Assembly (NCBI GenBank): GCA_963930775.1
Contig: OZ005697.1
Location: 7,090,292 to 7,154,291 of the forward strand
Reading direction: 5' to 3'
DNA length: 64,000 nucleotides
Origin: Cliona cf. orientalis
Lineage: Eukaryota > Porifera > Demospongiae > Clionaida > Clionaidae
Shown here: piece after piece, positions 55,006 through 64,000 of the stretch
Layout of the letters: each line of letters begins with the position of its first letter
Position numbering within the stretch: position 1 is the stretch's first letter
Notes under the pieces: generated by a model
Seen by the model: the letters and a program-made list of their open reading frames with translations, nothing else
Database searches by the model: none
What the model was told of the DNA's origin: nothing
Position numbers and translations under genes: made by a program

Positions 55006-55080
55006 TAGCGACGTCCCCAGGCCACTCCCAGTTTTCTGCATGTAGCTTTGAAAACTGGGAGTGGCCTGGGAACAAGGCAA
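55006..55080. mobile_element. 75-bp mini-element with TAG-CCCCAGG ends
   Basis: The counterpart of 33186-33260, with an exact GTGAAAAT on both sides (54998-55005 and 55081-55088). Confidence 0.65.
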
Positions 55081-55206
55081 GTGAAAATTGTAGAAAGTTC
55101 TTGTCTTATCTGCGGTATGCATGTGTGTCATGATTATAAGTTGACAAAAACAGTACACAAAGAGCTACGTAGAGAGAAAGAATAGCTATACCTTGAAGTA
55201 CATGAT

Positions 55207-58200
55207 CTAGATGGCATTGTCAACAGCTTGCTTGAGTTCAGTGGCCACCTGACCGAGTTCACTGTCATCAAGGAGTTCATAGAGACCCTCCCAGGTGGCA
55301 GGGTAGTGGCGGGGAGGGTGGTCTAGCCAGTGAGAGAGAACAGCAGTACAGCGAGCCTTGGCATCCCATTTGTCATTTGCCCACACCTCAAGCTGCTGCC
55401 TGGGAACAACCAAATCACCAACGTCTCTCCACTTGTGCATGATTGATTGCTTCAGTCGGAATTTCTTCACCTCTCCTCTCTCATCCCTCCACCTGATCAC
55501 CGTCAAATTAGTGGAGGTGGGCTTGGCTATGTGTGTAAACAGATTATGTGAGTATGGCCTGCATTATGAGCTACATAGCACTGCATACTCACCCATTTCA
55601 TTTATTTCTTCGGTAGACATGGAGTCGACGTCCTCTGGGATACATGGTGCAGATGGATTGGAGGCTGTGCAGGGATTCGTACAGGATTATCAACTGCCGG
55701 TACTTCAGGAGGGGGAGTCAGACGTGCTCCAGTACCATAGCTTCCCCATGCAGGCCCATTCCCATGCAGCTTACTCACTCCTGTTTTAGTAAAACTGAGC
55801 TGGGAATGGGTCTGGGGATAAGATTATGATTCTCTAATATTTGAGAGGGGAAATCAACCTCAGGGGTTGGAAATCCCATCCATCTAAATACTTCCGTGGA
55901 TTAAAAGATTTGTTTGGAGGAGGTAGTAATTTACTGGTAGAACACAGGATCTATTTTAACTCACCATAATGTTCTATGGTGGACTGGGTGGTGAACCTAA
56001 CTGCCGCTGACTGTGTCGGTGGTCTACCAGAAGGTGTGGACGCTACAAGATGCATGGATTAGGACAAGACTGTTAATACAGACACTATCCAAATGCACAT
56101 GCATGTACATGTACATGTACAATGTGCACATGTGTGTCATTACGACAAAATTCAGCAAATCCTTACACAATGTTGTGTCTTTAGCTGGTCCAGATGATAT
56201 GGAGATGTGCTCTGGAATGTGTGGAATGTGAGGGGCTGTAGGTGGCAGGTCATAAGGTTAATCACATTTATAAGTAGATGCACATGTCTTTTCAGTTTCA
56301 ACTTACTAGAGGAAGTGGTTTGTGCACTGGTTGATTGAGTGGGTAAAGATAAGCTAACTGAAGTGGACGTACTGGATCCAGATGCTGGAAATAAAATCAT
56401 AATTATTGTGTGAGATGACAGAAATTTCCCCTCATTTTGCATGCACCTCACCTTCAGAGGAGGGCGGCTGGTAAGTGGTATATAGACTAGCGGATGAAGC
56501 TGAATTGTCGAGCACTACAGAGCAAAAGGTATAAAAGTAAAGTGATTGAAGGCAATATCAGATATAGACTCAGTAAAACATACCTCTTCCTAACCAGATG
56601 TGATGACGGTTCTCAAGTCGACCGCTGATCTTAGTGTCAACATCGCAGCACCAATACAGTGCGTCTGAGGTGAAAGAAGCTGAGTGCAGTTCAGACTGCA
56701 GTGAGGCATCCGGGGAACCAGCCTCAGAATGCGGGCAGACAAAGCCAATCTCGGGGTAGGTGTGTGTGTACTTCAGTGCTCTACAAGCAGCAGCAATCCC
56801 AGCAAAGATGGATCCCTTCAGAATGGGAAGCAGTCGAGCGCATTCATCGAGTGTGGCTTGTGGGCTGACATCAGCGTGAACTTCAATGAAGGAGTTTGAA
56901 TCGATCAGTGTTACTGTACACGGAGGGCTGACCATGAGATGAAACTTGATGCAGTTTCGGTAAAGAGGCTCTTTGGTGTCCAGCAAAAGCTTCCACCCAC
57001 AGTGACGAATTAGGTGGACCGCAAAGCAGCAAAATACTCCAGCGCGACGAGAGGCTTCAGGAAACTTTACCAGTATGGTACCTACTGCTGTGGAGGATGT
57101 GCGATGCTTTTTCAGCTCAGCATCCGAAAGGGTGACCAGAGAAGCAGGCATTACAAAGTGAGGCCCTGAGTCCTGAGGGGGGTTCGCTGAAGGAGAATCA
57201 GCTGGTGGAGGGGAACTAGTGGGAGGGGAGCTAGTGGGAGGTGAATCTGGCGGAGGCTTTGCCCAATCAGGAGTGGGTATGGGAGCAAAGACCAACGACT
57301 CCTTGAGAAGCTCAGAGAGGTCATCGATATTGAATATTCCAGGGATATAGTGACTTGGAAACTTCTTCATCAACTCTGGGCTAAGCATACCGTGGTCTCG
57401 AAAGTGCCTCCATTTACCTTCGCCAGGAGTAGAATCAGAACTCGACTGTTCCATTGGTAGATCTCCCCTGAGAAGATAACTTTCTCTGACAAGCTCTGAG
57501 ACTTTATCTAGTGGAACCTGTGAATCTGCAAAAACGACATTGGGAAGCACTTTTGGTGAATATTTGATGACATTGAGCTTGTCAAAAAACACTAAAGCAG
57601 CTTCTAAAGCTTTCTCCTTAAAGCCAAGCATATTTGCCACCTCGAGGCACTCTGCTTTGCTGAGAACCTTTCTTCCTAATCTCTTTGCTAACTCTTGGAG
57701 TAGCAGTTCAAGAATGTACCACCAGATTGGTACCTCTACTTCTTGTGCTGGTGAGTTTTCCACAGCCTTTCGGACCACGGTAGCCCTGGCTTTGTCCGTC
57801 TCTTCTGGGTTGAGAGTGTTGAGAGGAATCAGTAGCTGTTTCATATCCTTGGAGTGGTACACCAGTTGATCGGAAAACTCTGGCTCAAGCATTTCACGCA
57901 GCTGCTGGTCTTTATCTTCCAGTGACTCAAAGGGAAAAGAAGCTGCTGGCGATCCTTGTGGTTGACTGGATTCACCAACAGCAGGAGTGACAGAAGCCGC
58001 CTGCTCAGCTTTCTCCTCCAACAGATCTCGGTGAGTGCCAGCTAGGATGATGCTGGGCTTCTGGCCTTTGGTAGAGAATGACTGAATAGTGTTGACAAGA
58101 CATCGAATGGTGTCCTTGGCAGAGAGATGGGACTGCTGGGGTACACCAAGGAGCTGATTCTCACTGTAGTACTCAACAGCTTGAACTTTGTCGAGCTGGT

Positions 58201-61200
58201 CGGGAAGGCGAAGGACACACAGAGCGGCTGAGATGTGCTGAATGAACAGTGGGAGTAGCTCATGGTACTGAGGCTGTCCACCGCAATCTGAAAGGTACAC
58301 CCAGATGGATTCAAGAAGACTCCTTGTAGCCTCAATGGAGCCTTCTGGCTTTTCATTTCTTAATCTAGTAATAATTTTTGCCAGCTTCTCCATGATATCT
58401 CTCACTGCTGTTTGGCAGGCTTCGGAGGGGACGGTAGACTGTGGCTGTTGGTATGTTTGTTTTTGTCTTAGAGTTTTGATCCAGCGGACAAACCTTGAAA
58501 GTGGATTTTCCTCCTCCACCCCAACTTCACTGCAGCCCTCTGCTTTTCCATCTTGCTGAGGTAGCCCTGCCTCCCTGGTCAGCTCATCACTGGTTTTCTG
58601 AAATTGAAATCTTTTGCTCTGAGGGTGCTGCTCAGATGCAAAGATGATCATTCGTGCTACAATCTCCAGCATTCCTTCGTTGTCGATTTCTATCCACCGT
58701 TCTCCACTAGCTCTTAGTTTGATGTCAGAAATGGCCCGCACTTGCACCTCGATCCTGATAGGTGTCTCAGCACAGATGGTGCTGTTGCGTAGCTCTGGTG
58801 GAGGTAGTCCCATCAGGAGGAACTTCAAACACGTCTTCCCCACTCCAGGTAGACCGATGATGATGCAGATGATGTACCTCATCTTCACAGCTCCCTCCTT
58901 CAAACCTTCTTCTAGAAGTTTTTTGTTTTCAGCTTCCTCTGAAAATTCAAAACACGCTTTAGTCAGCTACTGTCAGCCTCTCAAGTAACTTTAGTGAAAC
59001 CACCCTCACTGGATAACTATGAAAGTTGACTCAATGATCAGTGTCATAGGTATGCATGCATTAAATTTAAAATGATAATGTAAATTTGGCGACCTTCAAA
59101 TTAAAAACCCCGCCAAGCCTAAGTGGTTCCCTATTAGTACTATTACTAAAGGGATATCATATGGACTCCTATGGGGTCTATAAGTCCCTCCACTACTAAA
59201 TTTACTTCTGCTGTAAAGAACCTCTGCTATAATATCACCTCAGAGTCTACTCATGCATAATAAATTAATCCAACTCCCAAATATTGTTACAATTGTGGGA
59301 TGGCATTTAAATGGAACTTGTGCCTACAGTGTGTGTTCTTCAGATAGTGGAAACCCCACACATAATCGACCTGTAGCGTGTGCATGAGCAGCAAGTGCAT
59401 GCAATGCAATTAGGAAATTCAAACCATGACCATGTGACGTCATCTTTACGTCACCAAATCTGCCAGACTTTCCCTTGTTTCTGCATGTAACATTGAAAAG
59501 ATGGAATAGGGCTGGGTACGAGAAAGTAGAAAAGCAGCCAGCAGTTAGTGGTCTGCTAAGGACAGGGTGTATTTAGTACTGGAATGGGACTTTGTGTCAC
59601 AGGAAACCACAGTACATACCAAAAGTATTATTCTCAACCCCCTTTGCTGGAATAGGGCTGGGTACGAGAAAGTAGAAAAGCAGCCAGCAGTTAGTGGTCT
59701 ACTGAGGACAGGGCGTATTTAGTACTGCAATGCCATGGGACTTTGTGTCACAGGAAACCACAGTACATACCAAAAGTGTTGTTCTCAATCCCCTTTGCTG
59801 TATGCAGTCTATGATAAGTGGTAATGGTAATACTAGATGGGCCATCATGTAAAAATTATAATGATATCACTGAGGGCATTAATATTATGTATTATAGCTT
59901 TGTATCACTATTATATCAAGAAACCTTCATGATTTATAGTACTCACTGACGTCCATGATAAGATACCACTCAACACAAAACAAACCTTCCTCTTTTATTG
60001 TTGACTCCAGCTGCTTGAGTTCCTCTCTATATCGATTGGCATACCCCTCCCAGTGATGCACCCGACTATTATTGCTCCAAATGTCCCAATCCATCTTCTC
60101 CAGTTTCTGTTTTATCTTCCACCTCTCCCAGTGGCTGGTGGCTGCTTTCAGGTCATCTTCAAGTTGAGATTTCTCCTATAAAATGAACACACATCCACTT
60201 TGAGATGTCAGTGCTGAGACAAATGAGGTGGGAATACACAACTGTACATTGGTTTTCTACTATAACACTGGTTGCATCATGCTCGTACTCATTGTCAAGA
60301 GGAAGTCATGGAGTCAATACACAATCACTCAACAAACAAACCTTCAACTTGACATCATGTACCACTTGCAGTGGTTTCAATAGTCTACTTCTATGATAAT
60401 ATAATATTATAGTTAACAATAAGCTAAACTACTCACAGTTGAAGAATGAATGGAGCTGACATGCAATTACTAATAAGCTTTATTCACACCTACTACATTC
60501 ATATCATGCATGTTCCACCTCCCGTACACACCAGTACTCACCAGTTCATATTGTCTTCGCCGTCGCTGGTAGAGTGCCACCAACTATTAGTAGTGGAAGG
60601 TAGGGGGATGATCACATTATTCACATAATTGGAAGAGTGTAAATACAGGCAATACTGATGACCTTAATTACAACCCCTAGCAAGTAATCATGACTGATAC
60701 AGCTAAGGTATACACTTCTCCTTTATATCACCAGGGAATTATTGAAGCCAGCCTCTCGTGTTCACTCCCCACTGCCAGTACCTACTACCACTGCCCACTA
60801 CATGGCATACACTATCTCCCATTCTCACTGACTCATGCTTCTCTCTCTTACCATCTTTGAATTCGCCATTTGTCGTCTTAGCTGTAATATTTTCACTTGT
60901 TTAGACTCCGTGTTTGTTTCCTTCAGCTTCTCAGTTTCCTGTAGAACATTAACATCAATACTACTGAGACCACACCCACCCACTCTCACTCATGACTGGT
61001 CTAGGCAGTTAGACCCTTCACTAGTCCACACTTGTCATTCATTAAATTTGGGGGTGGGTCAATACAGCCTTCATTAAACACAGTATACAACATAATATAG
61101 CCTCAGCACTTACACTAACTCACAACGAACTTAGTACATACCTCCTCCAATCTGTTGAGCTTCTCCTATGAACAATTAATGAGATAATACAGGTACAATC

Positions 61201-63139
61201 AGGAGCACATGATAGAAGGAAAGAAAGAAGAGAGGAGGATGAGAGTGAAGTGACCATAGGTTAAGGAAATTTTGATGTATGTACACAACATCTACGATTT
61301 GAGTTACAATATCGAATGACTTACTGCTTGGCGATTCTGCTCATCCTGCAATAAAGAGGAAGAGTCAGATCATACAGCTACACATGCATGTACATGTAGC
61401 CTCATCTCCAGCTTACAAACACATGATGAAACTCAGTACTACTACTATATATTTTTAGAACTAGCTACTTTCTGCCATGAAGCAGCAGTCACTCATGCTC
61501 TTAGTGGCCTATGCTATGACTGACTTTGCTCTAGATGTATGACAGTTGGTATACTCTTGACGTCATGAGGTAATAGTGTATATGACAACTTACAGCAAAC
61601 TGGTTCCACTTTGGATCTCGCTCACATGCTGCCTGCAAAAGTGGAAACAAGAAACACAGCACTTAACATAATATTACAATCCACATGGTACATGGAACTG
61701 GTACCGTATGGCGGGTAATTTTCGTGGGGTGCCAATTTTCGCTATTATATTGGCTGACTTGGCAGTCACAAAATTTTCCCACCCACGAAAATTAATGCCT
61801 ACGGTGATATGGTACTATGTGAGTCCATGATGATGGGCGTGGCCACAAACATCGTGGCAGCGCGGCCAACACTTTCCAGTGTTAGTAAGCAACAGTAGCT
61901 AGCCACTGTCATCCAGCTGATAGTGTCTTTGACACTCATATTCTTCTATCTCATGCCTTTTATCCAAGTCTCTATAGGTATGGCTTAGTATTAAAGAAGA
62001 TCATGAGCGCGTGTATCGATTACATCATCACTTATGCAGCAGTGCCACGCCCCTAGACTGGTTGCTGTCACGAAATTTAAAACCACAAAAAATAATTTTG
62101 AGGGCCTTTTAGGACTTTCCACGAAAATTAGATCCCACGAAAATTACTAGCTACCCGCCATACGGTATGTATAAACTACACAATCCCCAAACTTCCTCAC
62201 AAACACCCTCTTCCCATATCCATATGCAGTCTTAAGGAGAAACATGCATATGCCAGTACACATGAAAGCACTGAAGTGCAAAACACTCTGCACATATTAA
62301 AACAGTATATATACAGTTGATGGTCGATATCGCTAAGATGTTGAGTCAAGATTGGTATTAAATGAAATAGTTTTGTGAAGATGACGTTTTCTCGGGGGTG
62401 TTCTTACAGTGCTATATACAATATTTAAAATGTGCTGATGCAGTGTGTGGCTCTGAAATGCTAACCAATGAGAGCTGACACTATAATTTAAAACAGCAAT
62501 GCTGGCCTGGTTGCTAGGTTGCTAGACTGCAGACAGCTACTGCCATCTAAAGATAGCTACATGTACAACCAAGCTTGGCCTCATGCACCACAAAGCTGAC
62601 AGGATCCTGTAGTCATATTATGGTTATAGACATTAGCTACCACAAGTAGTATACAGAGGGGATTTAACCCTAGTTTACGGTACTGCATGGGAACTGAAAA
62701 ATGGCTGACTTCACTATGCTAAAAACAAAGAATAAGCTATAAGTCATGAGAGAAAGTTTTTTTAGCAAAGTCTCTAGTTGAAAACCTTTGGAGTTTGGCA
62801 CAAAATTGGCTGGTGCATTCCAGCATTATATAGCTATGTTGCATAAATGCCCTACACAGGCGGTAGAGTTGTAGTTAGCTAACAAGCACACAATGTCATG
62901 CAGACAGAGACAGACTCGTAAACTGACTACTGTAACCCTCAATGACATGTGGATTGATGCGCACCCCATGCTCATAAATGTCTCAACCTCTATTCAATAG
63001 CTATGCTGATATCAAACACATGCAATGTCATAGCTAGCTATTAAATATTATTATTATACCTGACACTCACCCTCAGTCTATGATCTTTCAGCTGTGACAA
63101 GAACACTTCTTTACTCAACACCACCAAATGTGTACTCAT
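55207..63139 (-). CDS. coiled-coil/ROC-COR/Death-domain protein, gene 2
   Basis: Fourteen minus-strand exons chain in frame to 1168 aa: 63139-63071, 61632-61594, 61345-61325, 61165-61142, 60938-60852, 60583-60542, 60175-59986, 58938-56584, 56514-56452, 56384-56307, 56235-56167, 56042-55965, 55664-55593, 55526-55207. Order is an N-terminal coiled coil starting MST, P-loop GLPGVGKT, DCGGQ and THRD of a ROC-type GTPase, COR-like region, Pro/Ser-rich stretch, Cys/His-rich module ending WLG, Ser/Thr linker and a Death domain (DVGDLVVPR, WLDHPPRHYPATWEGL). The big exon is 60 nt shorter than in gene 1, mostly in the linker between P-loop and DCGGQ. No broken exon is seen. Closely similar introns show the duplication is fairly recent. 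Confidence 0.85.
61704..62165. mobile_element. GTATGGCGGGTAATTTTCG MITE in intron of gene 2
   Basis: CCGTATGGCGGGTAATTTTC and the inverse (CCGTATGGCGGGTAGCTAGT) lie at the ends with TA flanks (61702-61703, 62166-62167). Many CACGAAAATT words fill the interior. Absent from cassettes 1 and 2 (42240, 47465). Confidence 0.75.
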
Positions 63140-63661
63140 GTTGTCTTTCCCAGTGGTCCCTGTAGCTATACTCTATAGTTGTAGCTACACATTCCAAAAG
63201 TTAATTAATACTGACCCCATAATTTGACGACCAATAGCTATTATGTTACACTCACAGACTTATCAAATCGGCGCATACTATCATGTCACCAACGTCAAGA
63301 GCTGACCTCGCCCACAAAATGCATAGAAGTATCGCTATAATATTATAATTATTATAGAATCAATGCGGATGCGTTGACAAGCGGTTGTGCCCGCCCAGGG
63401 GAATTGATGGGTTTAATTTAATTAAACCGAGTTAGCTACGTAACTGGGAGCGAGCTCGAGGCCGGCGCCGCCGCGCCGAGTTTTGGGCGCGAAGGCGCCG
63501 GGCGCCGCTGCGCGGATATACGAGCTCGAGTAGGCCCGGCTAGGCATGCGCGCAGTTTAATACAGGTAGGATCGTTCGATAGTTATGCGTAATGTGATTT
63601 GGTGGAATCGTTGGGGTTGCCATGGCGTGTAGGGGTATATAATACTGAAAATTTAATTATG
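63140..63661. other. 5' flank of gene 2 with a GC-rich patch
   Basis: 63180-63345 is homologous to the candidate leader exon region 49200-49290, but the GT of the donor seen there is lost through a 4-bp difference. From 63430 to 63560 a very GC-rich patch with GGCGCCG words in both orientations follows, possibly a repeat or a CpG island. Confidence 0.4.
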
Positions 63662-64000
63662 ATCACATGATACAAACACCAGTCATTCCAGTCCTACAGT
63701 ATCTCCTGAGCAACCAGATGATCCCAATTCTCCTGGGTCTACCACAATTACACGTCAGTCACTACCGGAGAGTTCCTCTGACCAAGAAGCCTCGACTGAT
63801 ACAACAGCCGCGACTAATACAGATGCTACCTCCAGTCATTCCCAAGTACCCTCTAATGCTGTTCCGTCCCCTAACAAAAATCACCCATCCAATTCTCATT
63901 CTTTTTTAGAGATCACCCAAGTAGCTAACCCACTCCCCTCCCCCGTCAATTTAGTTAATTCCCCATCTTTTGTACATAATGCAAGCATGGAAGGTCATTT
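63662..64000 (+). CDS. Ser/Thr/Pro-rich reading frame running off the window
   Basis: Open for about 112 codons from after a TGA near 63654 to the window end, with the composition of a disordered region (EQPDDPNSPGSTT, SSSDQEAST, NHPSNSHSF). The first in-frame ATG is at the very end (SMEGH), so this is either part of an exon entered by splicing or upstream frame of a gene or retroelement outside the window. A second open frame from 63667 overlaps it and looks less protein-like. Not recognised. Confidence 0.35.

Noticed and set aside
1-64000. CRISPR arrays, bacterial operons, rRNA or tRNA genes
   Set aside because: No regularly spaced direct repeats, no Shine-Dalgarno/operon organisation and no recognisable structural RNA; spliced genes and MITEs indicate animal nuclear DNA.

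Overview
The window looks like animal nuclear DNA, most probably from a sponge (demosponge). Genes have short spliced exons with GT/AG borders. Non-coding DNA is AT-rich and packed with short inverted-repeat transposons. The gene families are a tandem SLC15/POT-like transporter array, ROC-COR-Death proteins and a helicase-encoding DNA transposon. The species assignment is inference from gene content, not from a marker gene.

Layout. (1) 1-1979: a decayed transporter fragment, one MITE and otherwise empty DNA. (2) 1980-7351: a 5.37-kb DNA transposon with perfect 72-bp terminal inverted repeats and a perfect 10-bp target duplication. It encodes a six-exon transposase (plus strand, one 1-bp frameshift) and an intact two-exon RecQ-like helicase (minus strand), arranged tail to tail. 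(3) 7.4-11.6 kb: decayed repeats, a GC-rich block, and four elements nested one inside another. (4) 11.6-32 kb: an array of SLC15/POT-like genes. Two are intact and intronless (13284-15143 and 22160-24004, minus strand). At least five further copies are broken or fragmentary, and one of these is on the plus strand. (5) 32-63.3 kb: two paralogous minus-strand genes whose exons I could chain in frame from start to stop. They encode 1186-aa and 1168-aa proteins with an N-terminal coiled coil, a ROC GTPase, a COR region, a Ser/Thr-rich linker and a C-terminal Death domain. A third set of the seven N-terminal exons (44124-47694) lies upstream of the first gene without a body of its own, but its splice phases fit that gene. 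(6) 63.66-64 kb: a Ser/Thr/Pro-rich reading frame leaves the window.

How the parts relate. The transporter array and the ROCO-like pair are both products of segmental duplication, and paralog comparison dates many transposon insertions because empty sites can be read directly. Several elements share 8-10-bp target duplications with the helicase transposon, and some share its TAGCCT/TAGTCT termini. It may therefore be the source of activity for a set of small non-autonomous relatives.
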